Source: Streptomyces sp. H39-S7 (GTDB lineage Bacteria; Actinomycetota; Actinomycetes; Streptomycetales; Streptomycetaceae). From it: a DNA stretch of 64,000 nt. The stretch covers positions 1 through 64,000 of the forward strand of contig NZ_JAPVLU010000039.1 in the NCBI RefSeq assembly GCF_027158205.1, written 5' to 3'. The notes beneath the pieces were generated by a model. That model was not told the DNA's origin and did no database searches. It saw only the letters and a list, made by a program, of their open reading frames with translations. The position numbers and the translations under genes are program-made. Positions 44,680-53,604 of the stretch are shown here, piece after piece. The stretch's first letter is position 1, and every line of letters starts with the position of its first letter.

Positions 44680-46122
44680 TCACCGGTCCGGCAGGCCCAC
44701 CCGGCGCAGAGCGGCCGCGAGGTCGCGGCGGCGGGGCCGGGAGATCGCGGCGGCGGCTTCCAGGAGCGGCGCGGCGAGGCCGGGGTGCTCCCGGGCGACG
44801 GCCGCGGCCTCCTCGGGCAGCCGGGTCCCGGCCACGGCGGCCAGCAGCGTTCCGGCCTCCGCGCCCCCGTCCTCCTCATACAGCGCGGCCGCCAGGGCCG
44901 CGACCTCGGCGGCGGGGCGGGCCGCGGCCTGGCGCAGCAGGGTGCGGCAGTCGTCCGCGCGATCCGCCCGGGCCAGGGCGGCCGCGGCGGCGGCCAGCCG
45001 GTCCGGGGGCAGGACGGCGACCTCCCACAGCAGCGTCGCGACATCCGCCGCGAGCCCGGCGCGTTCCAGCTCGCGCGCCAGCACCGGCAGCGCGGCGGCC
45101 GGCCCGGCCGCCGCCTCGCACAGCACCACGTACGCCTCCCCGCCGCGCCCGGCGCGGCGCAGACCGCCCAGCCGGGCCGCCTCGCCGCGGGCCTGCGCCT
45201 GCCGCGGACCGGCGTCCGACGGGACGTCGGCGACCGGTGGCGGCGCCTGCTCGGCGGTGATGCCGGCGAAACGCGCACCGCGCGGGGCGCGACCGGCCGG
45301 GCGGGGCGGCTGGGGCGCCGGGGACCCCTGCGGCGTCGCATCGTCCGCTGCGGGCCCTTCGTCGAACGTCGTCGCGAACCGCGCGCCGCGCGGGCGCGCA
45401 CCGCTACGGCGCCCGGTCGGTGCGGCAGGTGCGACGGGCACGGCCGCCTCCACGTCGTCGGCCGGCTCCGGTGCGGAACCCCGCTCCTGTGCGCCCGCCG
45501 GCTCCGGCGCCCTCGGGAGGAACCAGCCGTCCGGCGCGGGGGAACGCCGCGCGGTGGACCGGTCGCCGAAGGGCTCTCCGGCGTGACGTGCCTCGACCGC
45601 GTCCAGCCGGGCCTGCAGCTCCGCACACCGCGCACCCGCGCGTTCCCGGTCGTCGCGGGCCCAGGCGAGGGCGTTGGCGAGGCGTCCCGCCGTCACCGAG
45701 CCGGGATCGCCGCCCGTTCCCGCGTATTCGTCCACCGCGTACACCGCCGCCCGTTCGCGCAGGACCGCGTCATGGCGTTCGCGGAGCATCGCGTTCAGCC
45801 GGGAGCGCAGCGCCGTCCCGCTGCCGGGTGCCGCGTCCCGGCCTGCCGCGGCGGCCCGGTACAGCCGCTGGGCGCGGCCGACGTCGGCCGGGTCGACCGG
45901 TGTGCCCCGCAGGGCTGCCAGGTCGTGCAGGACGGCATGCACCACGTCCCAGGGCGCCAGTTCCACACCCGCCTCGTACGCGTTCACCCCCGCCGGATCG
46001 CGCCGCGCCAGGGCGCCGTACCAGCCGGGCGCGTCCCCCAGGCCGGCGACCAGCTCCCGGAAGTGTTCGGTGAACTCCCGTGTCGCACCGGCCAGTTCAC
46101 TTGCGGCGCCGCGCTGTGTCAT
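44680..46122 (-). CDS. Ala/Arg-rich conserved-type protein of unknown function with repeated PRGARFA motif
   Basis: I do not recognise a family. The 480-residue protein has a helical N-terminal region (about 1-185), a low-complexity Pro/Ala/Arg linker (about 190-330) and a helical, Ala/Leu-rich C-terminal region (about 335-480). The linker contains the same short motif twice: ARPRGARFATTFDEG and RAPRGARFAGITAEQ. No signal peptide, membrane span or catalytic motif is evident. The start is ATG 46122. Codon usage is as for neighbours (G/C in third positions), supporting a real gene. Streptomyces proteins of this composition are often labelled as large tegument-like, which means little. The 201 bases up to the pyrimidine operon hold no gene. 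Confidence 0.72.
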   Translation of the reverse strand: MTQRGAASELAGATREFTEHFRELVAGLGDAPGWYGALARRDPAGVNAYEAGVELAPWDVVHAVLHDLAALRGTPVDPADVGRAQRLYRAAAAGRDAAPGSGTALRSRLNAMLRERHDAVLRERAAVYAVDEYAGTGGDPGSVTAGRLANALAWARDDRERAGARCAELQARLDAVEARHAGEPFGDRSTARRSPAPDGWFLPRAPEPAGAQERGSAPEPADDVEAAVPVAPAAPTGRRSGARPRGARFATTFDEGPAADDATPQGSPAPQPPRPAGRAPRGARFAGITAEQAPPPVADVPSDAGPRQAQARGEAARLGGLRRAGRGGEAYVVLCEAAAGPAAALPVLARELERAGLAADVATLLWEVAVLPPDRLAAAAAALARADRADDCRTLLRQAAARPAAEVAALAAALYEEDGGAEAGTLLAAVAGTRLPEEAAAVAREHPGLAAPLLEAAAAISRPRRRDLAAALRRVGLPDR

Positions 46123-46316
46123 CGCTGTTGCCTCTCCGCCCCCGCCCCGGAGGCATGCGATCCCGTCGTCGCATTCGACACCCTGTGTGTTACGGGACGG
46201 CTACGGGGAGTTTTCGTCCGCGCGCCGCGGAAGCCCCAACTGCCGTACGCGGCAGGCTGGTCACGGGGTGCCGATTCCTCTGCGCGGGCACCTGCCGGTC
46301 CGCGAGACTGGCCGTT

Positions 46317-47234
46317 ATGCGTCCTCTCCGCACGATCCGCACGATTCCCCGCGCGGTCGCCACCACCGCCGCCCTGACCACCGCTGCCGTGCTCGTCATG
46401 AGCACCGCGCTGACCGGGTGTTCCGACTCCTCGGACACGAAGGACGGCAAAGCCACGTCACCGCTGCTGTCCGGTCCGAGCCGCACGGCCGCCTCCGGCG
46501 GCGCCACCACTCCCGCCTCCGGCCGCACCACCGCCACCTACACCCCGCGCTCGGCGCCGGGCGACGAGGCGTTGCGGCGCACCGCGGACCTGCTGCGGAC
46601 CAGGGCCGCGGCCATGGGGCTGAAGGACGCGCGGATCGAGGTGCGCGGCGGCACGATCACCGTCACGACCCCCGGCGACACCGGGGAGCGGCTGCGGCAG
46701 CTGGCCGCCACGGCCGAGCTGGGGTTCCGGCCGGTGCTGGGCTCCGACGCCACCGTCTCCCCCGAGCTGCAGGCGAGGTTCGCCGCCTACGACTGCAAGG
46801 CGCCGCTCACCACGGCGGCGGTGTCCCCCGCCGACCCGACGATCGCCTGCGACAAGGCGGGGCCGCCGGTGAAGTACGCACTCGGTGCCGCCGCCCTCAC
46901 CGGCCGGGACGTGACCAGCGCCAAGGCGGCGTTCGACGCGCAGCTCGGCAACGGCTGGATGGTGAACCTCGAGCTCACCACGGCGGGCGGCGCGAAGTTC
47001 GCCCAGCTGACGGGCACCCTGGCCCAGCAGCAGTCGCCCGCCAACCAGATCGGGATCCTGCTCGACCGCACGGTGCTCTCCGCGCCCTCCGTCTCCCAGT
47101 CCATCACCGGCGGCAAGGTCCAGATCAGCGGCCACCTCACCCGGACCTCCGCCGAGGACCTGGCCGCCCAGATCAGCTCGGGGACGCTGCCCGTCGAGCT
47201 GACCGTCTCCGAGGTCACCCGCTTCCCCTCCTGA
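46317..47234 (+). CDS. Lipoprotein with SecD P1-head-like domain
   Basis: The 305-residue protein has a lipoprotein signal: a basic start, a hydrophobic core and LTGC with C35 as the lipidated residue. After a Thr/Ser linker the C-terminal part reads TSAKAAFDAQLGNGWMVNLE, TTAGGAKFAQLTGTLA, NQIGILLDRTVLSAPSVSQS and SAEDLAAQISSGTLPVELTV. This is the pattern of the large periplasmic P1 head of SecD, but the six membrane segments of SecD are absent. So it is a free-standing, membrane-anchored copy of the domain. Its role could be help in export or folding outside the membrane. The start is ATG 46317. Confidence 0.85.
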   Translation: MRPLRTIRTIPRAVATTAALTTAAVLVMSTALTGCSDSSDTKDGKATSPLLSGPSRTAASGGATTPASGRTTATYTPRSAPGDEALRRTADLLRTRAAAMGLKDARIEVRGGTITVTTPGDTGERLRQLAATAELGFRPVLGSDATVSPELQARFAAYDCKAPLTTAAVSPADPTIACDKAGPPVKYALGAAALTGRDVTSAKAAFDAQLGNGWMVNLELTTAGGAKFAQLTGTLAQQQSPANQIGILLDRTVLSAPSVSQSITGGKVQISGHLTRTSAEDLAAQISSGTLPVELTVSEVTRFPS

Positions 47235-47249
47235 GGGAAGGGAGGGGCG

Positions 47250-49073
47250 TCAGCCCGTGCGGCTCGGGCGGACCACCATCGCCGATCCGCCGCCGCGGCG
47301 CGTCGTCTCGGCCGCGGCGAGCCAGCGGCCGTCGGGCAGCCGCTGGATGCCGGTGGCCGCGCCGATCTCCGGGTTCTGCGTGAAGACGTGGCCGAGCGCT
47401 TCGAGCTGCGTCCTGGTCGCACTGGTGAACAGGGCCGGTTCGAGCTCGGTCGCCGCCGCGTTGCGCTGACTGGCGCGCGGCGCGGCGATCGCGTCGACGA
47501 GCTGCAGCCCGCGGTCGACGTGCTCGGTGAGGACCTGCAGCACGGTGGTGATGATCGTGGAGCCGCCGGGCGAGCCGAGCGCGAACGCGGGGCGGCCGTC
47601 CTTCAGCACGATCGTCGGGGAGATCGAGGAGCGCGGGCGCTTGCCGGGGCCGGGCAGGTTCGGGTCGTGGACGGCCGGGTTGGCGGGAGCGAAGGAGAAG
47701 TCCGTCAGTTCGTTGTTGAGCAGGAAGCCGCGGCCGGGGACGACGATGCCGCTGCCGCCGGTCTGCTCGATGGTGAGGGTGTACGCGACGACGTTGCCCC
47801 ACTTGTCGGCGACGGTCAGGTGCGTGGTGTTCTCACCCTCGTACGTCGTCGGCGCGGCCGTGCCGGTGCCCGCGCAGGCGGCCGGGTGGCGCGGGTCGCC
47901 CGGGGCGAGCGGGCTGGTAAGCACCGCGTCGTCCTTGATGAGGCAGCCGCGCGAGTCCGCGTAGCGCTGCGAGAGCAGGCCGCTGGTCGGGACGTCCTCG
48001 AAGGCCGGGTCGCCGAGCCAGCGCCCGCGGTCGGCGAAGGCGATCCGGCTCGCCTCGATGTAGCGGTGCAGGTACTGGGCGTCGGTGGCCTGGCCCGGGG
48101 AGAGGCCGGCCCGCTCCATGATGTTGAGCGCCTCACCGACCGTCGTACCGCCCGACGAGGACGGTGCGATCGAGTAGACGTCGTAGCCGCGGTAGGAGAC
48201 CCGGGTGGGGGCCTGCCGCTTGGCCGCGTAGCCTCGCAGGTCCGCTGCGGTCAGATCGCCGGGGCGCACCACGCGGGTGGCCTTCGGGTCGACCGGGGGG
48301 TTGCGGACCGTCTTGACGATGTCCGCGCCGATGTCCCCCTGGTAGATCGCTCCGACGCCCTTCCTGCCCAGCTCCTGGTAGGTGCGGGCCAGGTCGGGGT
48401 TGGTGAGGGTGGAGCCGACCACGGGCGCGGCGCCGTTCGGCAGGAAGAGCTTCGCGGTGGCCGGGAAGTCCTGGAAGCGCACCTTGTTCGCCGCGGTCTG
48501 CGAGCGGAAGGTCTCGTCGACGGTGAAGCCGTCGCGTGCGATCCGCTCGGCGGGCCTGAGCACCTGCGCCAGCGGCCGGCTGCCCCAGCTGTCGAGTGCG
48601 GTGGCCCAGGTCGCGGGGGTGCCGGGGGTGCCGACGCTCAGGCCGCTGGTGACCGCGTCGGCGAACGGCAGCGGCTTGCCGTTCTCCTGGAAGAGCGTCT
48701 CGGTGGCGCTCTTCGGCGCGGTCTCCCGGCCGTCGATCGTGAACACCTTGTGCAGCTTGGCGTTGTAGTAGACGAAGTACCCGCCGCCCCCGACGCCCGC
48801 CGAGTACGGCTCGGTCACGCCGAGCGCGGCGGCGGTGGCCACCGCCGCGTCCACGGCGTTGCCGCCCTGGCGCAGCACCTCGATGCCGGCCGCCGAGGCG
48901 TCCGCGTCCACACTGGAGACCGCGCCCCCGTAACCGGCTGCGACCGGCACCTTGGCCGGTTTCGCCCGCAGATCCTCCGGGGCCGACTGAGCCGGCGGGG
49001 CCGCGGCTCCGACCGTGACGACAGCGGCCGTGGCGGCCAGCAGTGACAACCTCCGGGCGGCGGGGAGACGCAT
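47250..49073 (-). CDS. ggt: Secreted gamma-glutamyltranspeptidase
   Basis: The 607-residue protein has a signal peptide (MRLPAARRLSLLAATAAVVT followed by VGAAAPPAQSA) and the full GGT fold. Landmarks are GGNAVDAAVATAAALGVTEP, GVGGGGYFVYYN, IDGRETAP, the autoprocessing and nucleophile site in ENTTHLTVADKWGNVV, and the LGSPGGSTII oxyanion region. It cleaves gamma-glutamyl bonds, for example of glutathione or poly-gamma-glutamate, outside the cell. The ATG at 49073 has GGAGGAAA 5 nt upstream. It converges on the SecD-like lipoprotein gene with 15 nt between stops. Confidence 0.95.
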   Translation of the reverse strand: MRLPAARRLSLLAATAAVVTVGAAAPPAQSAPEDLRAKPAKVPVAAGYGGAVSSVDADASAAGIEVLRQGGNAVDAAVATAAALGVTEPYSAGVGGGGYFVYYNAKLHKVFTIDGRETAPKSATETLFQENGKPLPFADAVTSGLSVGTPGTPATWATALDSWGSRPLAQVLRPAERIARDGFTVDETFRSQTAANKVRFQDFPATAKLFLPNGAAPVVGSTLTNPDLARTYQELGRKGVGAIYQGDIGADIVKTVRNPPVDPKATRVVRPGDLTAADLRGYAAKRQAPTRVSYRGYDVYSIAPSSSGGTTVGEALNIMERAGLSPGQATDAQYLHRYIEASRIAFADRGRWLGDPAFEDVPTSGLLSQRYADSRGCLIKDDAVLTSPLAPGDPRHPAACAGTGTAAPTTYEGENTTHLTVADKWGNVVAYTLTIEQTGGSGIVVPGRGFLLNNELTDFSFAPANPAVHDPNLPGPGKRPRSSISPTIVLKDGRPAFALGSPGGSTIITTVLQVLTEHVDRGLQLVDAIAAPRASQRNAAATELEPALFTSATRTQLEALGHVFTQNPEIGAATGIQRLPDGRWLAAAETTRRGGGSAMVVRPSRTG

Positions 49074-49171
49074 GCGGTTTCCTCCAGTCAAGGGCGGTCC
49101 GCGCAGCCTAACTTGGGCACGTCGCTTCCGTCAGGAGCGCGTTCGGTCGAACACCGCTACGATGCCCGGCC

Positions 49172-49927
49172 ATGAGCGATGACGTCCGCAACCTCGTGCT
49201 GGGCCTGGCGGCCAGCGCCATCAGCGCGGCGCTGGGCTGGTGTGTCCGCACCTATGTGTGGCGCCGCAAGCTGCACCGCAAACAGCGTTTCTTCGGGCTG
49301 CCCGGGGGCTCCGAATGCCTCCTGGTGGTGCCGCGCGATCCAGGCTCCCGGGTGTGGAGCGTGGCCCGCCACGACGCGTTCGCGCTGCTGGAGCTGGCCG
49401 CGCTGATCAAGGAGTGCGGCGCGCACGCCGAGATCCTGCCGCACGACACGGCCTGGCAGGGCTTCGGGGCGCGCACCGAGTTCTGCGTGGGCGGCCCTGT
49501 CGCCAACCACCGGCTGGGGGCGCACCTGCGCTCGATGCTGCCGGGCATCGAGGTCAACACCGACGCCTCCCCCGGTCCCGACCAGGGGGCGTTCACCATC
49601 GACGGCGAGACCTACCGGATGGACAAGGGCGCTGTCGAGTACGTCCTGCTGGCCCGGCTGGCCGCCGTGCGGGACGCCGGCAACGACCGGCCGGTCTTCC
49701 TCTCCTCGGGACAGCGCGGCGTCGCCAACCAGGCTGCCGTGCGGTACCTGGCCCGGCACCATGCCCGGCTGGCGCGCAAGCACGGCATCGACGCCACGTT
49801 CTGCCTGCTGCTGAAGGTCGTCAACTCACAGGCCTACGGTCCTGACGTCGTCGAGCTCGTCGCGGATGTGACGCGGGCGGCGCAGACCGTCCCGGTCAGT
49901 CGGCCAGACCGATCACCAGCCACATGA
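49172..49927 (+). CDS. Membrane-anchored protein of unknown function
   Basis: The 251-residue protein has one N-terminal membrane segment (about 7-26, NLVLGLAASAISAALGWCV) followed by basic residues, giving an N-out or signal-anchor topology. The soluble part contains SECLLVVPRDPGSRVWSVAR, ELAALIKECGAHAEILPH and AVEYVLLARLAAVRDAGNDR. I recognise no catalytic motif. Codon use is normal. The last 32 nt overlap the end of the convergent ZIP transporter gene. Confidence 0.75.
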   Translation: MSDDVRNLVLGLAASAISAALGWCVRTYVWRRKLHRKQRFFGLPGGSECLLVVPRDPGSRVWSVARHDAFALLELAALIKECGAHAEILPHDTAWQGFGARTEFCVGGPVANHRLGAHLRSMLPGIEVNTDASPGPDQGAFTIDGETYRMDKGAVEYVLLARLAAVRDAGNDRPVFLSSGQRGVANQAAVRYLARHHARLARKHGIDATFCLLLKVVNSQAYGPDVVELVADVTRAAQTVPVSRPDRSPAT

Positions 49928-50666
49928 CGGCGCATCCCGCGACGGTGCACAGCAGCGTCGAGCGGGACGGGTGCGGGCTGTGCGCCTCGGGGAGGATGTC
50001 GGAGGTCGCCAGGTAGAGCAGGAACCCGGCGAAGAACCCGAGGTAGAGGCCGAGCGCGCCCGGCGGGATGGTGAAGGCGAGGGTGATCGCGGCGCCGATC
50101 ACCGGGGCGATCGCGTCACAGCCGAGCAGCACCAGCGCGCGGCCGCGGCCGTTCCCGTACATCCGGGTGATCGTGTACGTGTTGAAGCCGTCGGCGAAGT
50201 CGTGCGCGACGACGGCGATGGCGACCACCAGGCCGACCGTGCCGCCGGCCTGGAACGCGGCGCCGATCGCGAACCCGTCCATGACGCTGTGGCCGACGAG
50301 CGCCGAGGCGGCCGTGAGCCCGATGCCCTTGACGGGTTCGCCGGGGGCGGCCGGCGCCGGGCCGTGGGCGTGCGTGTGGGTGTGCGCGGCGTACTCGCCC
50401 TCGTGGGCGCGGTGGATCGCCACCGACCGCTCGACGATGTGCAGGGCGAGGAAGCCCGCGACGAACATCAGCAGCGCGGCGGGCACGCCGTGGACGTCGT
50501 CGGGCTGCAGGTCCAGTGCCTCGGGCAGCAGGTCGAAGCCGACCACGCCGAGCATCAGCCCCGCGGCGAGTCCCAGCACCAGATGGCGGCGGTCGCCGAT
50601 GTGCTGGGCGACCAGGCCGCCGATCAGGGTCATCACGAACGCGCCGAGGGCTACCAGCACCGCCAT
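49896..50666 (-). CDS. ZIP-family divalent metal transporter
   Basis: The 256-residue protein has about eight membrane segments. The metal path of ZIP proteins is visible as VGHSVMDGFAIGAAFQAG and VVAHDFADGFNTYTITRMYG, and the intervening cytoplasmic loop carries a His-rich stretch HTHTHAHGP for metal capture. It probably imports zinc or another divalent ion. It overlaps the end of the convergent gene by 32 nt. No Zur-type box was recognised in front. Confidence 0.92.
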   Translation of the reverse strand: MAVLVALGAFVMTLIGGLVAQHIGDRRHLVLGLAAGLMLGVVGFDLLPEALDLQPDDVHGVPAALLMFVAGFLALHIVERSVAIHRAHEGEYAAHTHTHAHGPAPAAPGEPVKGIGLTAASALVGHSVMDGFAIGAAFQAGGTVGLVVAIAVVAHDFADGFNTYTITRMYGNGRGRALVLLGCDAIAPVIGAAITLAFTIPPGALGLYLGFFAGFLLYLATSDILPEAHSPHPSRSTLLCTVAGCAVMWLVIGLAD

Positions 50667-50761
50667 CCGCGTTCACCCGCCTCCGCCACCGGCCCGCCCG
50701 CCTCCGCCCATGATCGGCGAAGGGGGCCGGCCGCGCGAGTCAGAACGGGTTCAGCGCCGGC

Positions 50762-51661
50762 TCAGTGGTGGCGGCAGTGCGGGTCGATCCGGTCGAGCAC
50801 GGCGACGGCCATGGCCTTCTCGCCCTTGGCATTGGGGTGCGCGGGCGCGGCCGGGTTGGCGGGCACCAGCGGCTCGATCCAGCGGTCGGCGGGCGCCTTG
50901 CACATGTCGTGCCCGACGGTCGGCCGGTAGGTGTCGACGTACTCGGCGTGCGCGGCCCAGGCCTGCCGGCGCAGCATCGCGTTGAGCCGCTTCTCGGTGT
51001 CCTTGAGGTATCCGAAGTCCTTGTCCGCGAAGGGGACGGCGGGACGGCACCCGACGCCGTTGTCCGGCAGCAGGTCCGGGTAGCCGACGACGACCACGCG
51101 GGCGTGCGGGGCGCGGGCGCGGATGGCACGCAGCACGGACGCGACCTTCGGAGCCGTCTGCTGGATGTTGACGGTGAGCTGGTCGGTCCCCGAGGCGCCG
51201 TAGTGCTTCTGGCAGGGGTTGCCGGTCGGGTCGGTGGCGCTCAGCGCGGCGCAGGTGCCGATGATCGGTCCGAAGCCGACGTCGTTGCCGCCGATCTGCA
51301 GCGTGACGAGGTCGGTGCCGCGGTTCAGCGCGTCGAGCTGCGGTCCGTTGGTGCCCTGTGGCTTCCACATCTCGGCGGTGGTGGCGCCGCCGCAGCTGAC
51401 GTCCTTGACCGTCGTGAAGTGCTGGTCCTGCGCGACCAGGGACGGATAGTTGCGGCTGGAGCGCGCGCAGTTGGCGTCCACCTGGTCGGGGATGCCGGGA
51501 CCCGAGGTGTACGAGTCGCCGAGCGCCACATAACTGACGCCGTGTCCGTGACCGGAGGTGCCCGGCCGGCCCGAATGGGCGGAGGCCGGGACGGCGATGC
51601 CCGCGGTGAGGGCCAGAGCCCCGCCGAGTGCGGCTGCTGCCAGGACGGTGGTGCGGGCCAT
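50762..51661 (-). CDS. Secreted SGNH/GDSL esterase or lipase
   Basis: The 299-residue protein carries a signal peptide (about 1-28, cleavage after PASA). It has the SGNH blocks: GDSYTSGPG with nucleophile S50, a Gly in the second block, IGGNDVGFG with Asn, and a His in AHPNAKGEKA. Paired cysteines in DANCARS, VSCGG and CAAL suggest disulphides, as in streptomycete extracellular lipases. It hydrolyses esters outside the cell. It is divergent from the S15-like hydrolase, and both are secreted hydrolases sharing a 278-bp control region. Confidence 0.92.
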   Translation of the reverse strand: MARTTVLAAAALGGALALTAGIAVPASAHSGRPGTSGHGHGVSYVALGDSYTSGPGIPDQVDANCARSSRNYPSLVAQDQHFTTVKDVSCGGATTAEMWKPQGTNGPQLDALNRGTDLVTLQIGGNDVGFGPIIGTCAALSATDPTGNPCQKHYGASGTDQLTVNIQQTAPKVASVLRAIRARAPHARVVVVGYPDLLPDNGVGCRPAVPFADKDFGYLKDTEKRLNAMLRRQAWAAHAEYVDTYRPTVGHDMCKAPADRWIEPLVPANPAAPAHPNAKGEKAMAVAVLDRIDPHCRHH

Positions 51662-51847
51662 CGGTACCCCCAGTGTCGACGGTGACGAGCATCAGATTCG
51701 GCGCGTACCGGTTGGGTGTCAATGACCTTGACGAAAGATCGTCCGACGGACTCACGTTCGATCTACTGCCCGGTAGGGCCGCCGGCCACTGCCACCCGCC
51801 CCGAGCGCCCTCCTCTGCCCTCACACGTGTCCGGCCGCCCAGAGATC

Positions 51848-51887
51848 GTTACCCGTGCGTAACATGCACGTCTATTACCGCCGGTAA
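51848..51887. promoter_or_regulatory. Two TTAC...GTAA inverted repeats in the secreted-hydrolase promoter
   Basis: GTTAC-CCGTGC-GTAAC (51848-51863) and TTACC-GCC-GGTAA (51875-51887) are perfect inverted repeats 53-92 nt upstream of the S15-like hydrolase start, in the region shared with the divergent esterase. The half-sites resemble those in front of the SCP2 gene. They are operator candidates; the regulator is unknown. Confidence 0.55.
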
Positions 51888-51939
51888 GGCCGCGAGGTTA
51901 CTCTCCAGTCACATTGCGTCCGGCCAGACAGGAGCAGTC

Positions 51940-53574
51940 ATGAGAGCAACCACAGCAGGTGTCGTCGGTGCGGCACTGCTCGCCTCCACGGCATTCGGTC
52001 TGGCCCCACTGGCCCAGGCTGCCCCGGCCCCCGCGGCGGTCACCGCCGCCCCGGCCCAGGCGCCGTCGGCCTTTCGCTTCGTCGACATACCCGGCTCCGG
52101 CGGCATCACGCTGAAGGGCAACGTCTTCACCCCCGGCGGATCCGACGGCTCGCAGCGCTACCCGGTCGTCGTGCTCCCCAGCAGCTGGGCCATCAACGAC
52201 CTGGAGTACATCGCCCAGGCCAAGCAGCTCGCCGACTCCGGGTACGTGGTGGTCAGCTACACCTCCCGAGGCTTCTGGCTCTCCGGCGGGCAGATCGAGA
52301 CCGCGGGACCGCCCGATGTCGCCGACGTGTCCAAGGTCATCGACTGGACGCTCGCCAACACCCCGGCCGACCCGGACCACATCGGGCTGGCGGGCGTCTC
52401 GTACGGCGCCGGCATCGGCCTGCTCGGCGCGGCGCACGACAGCCGCGTCAAGGCCGTCGTCGCGCTCAGCGGCTGGGCCGACCTCATCGACTCGATCTAC
52501 CAGGGCCGCACCCCGCACCTGCAGGCCGCCGCCCTGCTCGGCGGCGCGGGCTACCTCACCGGCCGCCCGAGCCCCGAACTCCAGAAGATCCTCGGCAACT
52601 TCCTCACCGCGAACCTCGCCGCCGAGGACGAGATGATCGCCTGGGGCAAACTCCGCTCCCCCGCGACCTACCTCGACCAGTTCAACGCCAACGGCACCGC
52701 GGTCATGCTCGCCAACGGCTGGGGCGACAGCCTCTTCCCGCCCAACCAGTACGCGAAGTTCTACGAGAAACTGACCGGCCCCAAGCGCCTCGAGTTCCGG
52801 CCCGGCGACCACGCCACCGCCGAGGCGACCGGCCTGCTCGGTCTGCCCAACGACACCTGGGCCAGCTCCAAGCGGTGGCTCGACCACTACCTCAAGGGCG
52901 TCGACAACGGCATCGGCCAGGAGCAGCCGGTCCAGCTCAAGTCCCGTTCCACCGGCGCCTACGAGAGCTACGACAGCTGGGCCGCGGTCCCGTCCCGCAC
53001 CACCACCCTCGCGCTCGGCGCCAAGGGCCTGCGCACCGGGGAGCTCGGCGGCGACGCCGGTTCCGGCTGGCGGACCACCATCGGCACCAACATCGACTCG
53101 GGGGCCGACGGCGGGATCATCTTCCTGTCCAGCCTGCTCGACCAGTTCGCCCAGGCCCCGCCCGTCGCGTCGATCCCGCTGCTGCCGCGCGCCTTCGCCA
53201 CCGTCTGGCAGTCCGCCGCGTACGGCGCGGCCCAGCACGTCCGCGGCACCGCGACGCTGCACACCACGCTGACGCCGTCGGCCGCCAACGGGACCGTCAT
53301 CGCGTACCTCTACGACGTGGACGCCCTGGGCACCGGCAAGCTGGTGACGCACGCGCCCTACACCTGGGTCGGACGCACCCCGGGCACGGCGTTCACCACC
53401 GACCTCGACCTGCTCTCCACCGCCTACGACGTCCCGGCCGGCCACCGGCTGGCGCTGGTCGTCGACACCGTCGACCCGCTCTACATCGAGCAGAACCCGG
53501 CCTTCGCGACGGTCACCGTCTCGTCCCCGGCAGCCGACCCGTCCTGGCTGTCGGTCCCGCTGACCGACCGGTAG
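51940..53574 (+). CDS. Secreted S15/CocE-like alpha/beta hydrolase
   Basis: The 544-residue protein has a signal peptide (about 1-28, ending LAQA) and an alpha/beta-hydrolase domain. The nucleophile serine is in LAGVSYGAGIGLL, the aspartate in LANGWGDSLFPPNQ and the histidine in FRPGDHATAEATG. A C-terminal beta jelly-roll (about 370-544) as in X-Pro dipeptidyl peptidases and cocaine esterase follows. The substrate may be a prolyl peptide, an ester or an acyl compound. ATG 51940 has GGAG 5 nt upstream. Confidence 0.9.
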   Translation: MRATTAGVVGAALLASTAFGLAPLAQAAPAPAAVTAAPAQAPSAFRFVDIPGSGGITLKGNVFTPGGSDGSQRYPVVVLPSSWAINDLEYIAQAKQLADSGYVVVSYTSRGFWLSGGQIETAGPPDVADVSKVIDWTLANTPADPDHIGLAGVSYGAGIGLLGAAHDSRVKAVVALSGWADLIDSIYQGRTPHLQAAALLGGAGYLTGRPSPELQKILGNFLTANLAAEDEMIAWGKLRSPATYLDQFNANGTAVMLANGWGDSLFPPNQYAKFYEKLTGPKRLEFRPGDHATAEATGLLGLPNDTWASSKRWLDHYLKGVDNGIGQEQPVQLKSRSTGAYESYDSWAAVPSRTTTLALGAKGLRTGELGGDAGSGWRTTIGTNIDSGADGGIIFLSSLLDQFAQAPPVASIPLLPRAFATVWQSAAYGAAQHVRGTATLHTTLTPSAANGTVIAYLYDVDALGTGKLVTHAPYTWVGRTPGTAFTTDLDLLSTAYDVPAGHRLALVVDTVDPLYIEQNPAFATVTVSSPAADPSWLSVPLTDR

Positions 53575-53604
53575 CCCGCGCGTCCGTCCTCGGATCCGCC
53601 GCGG

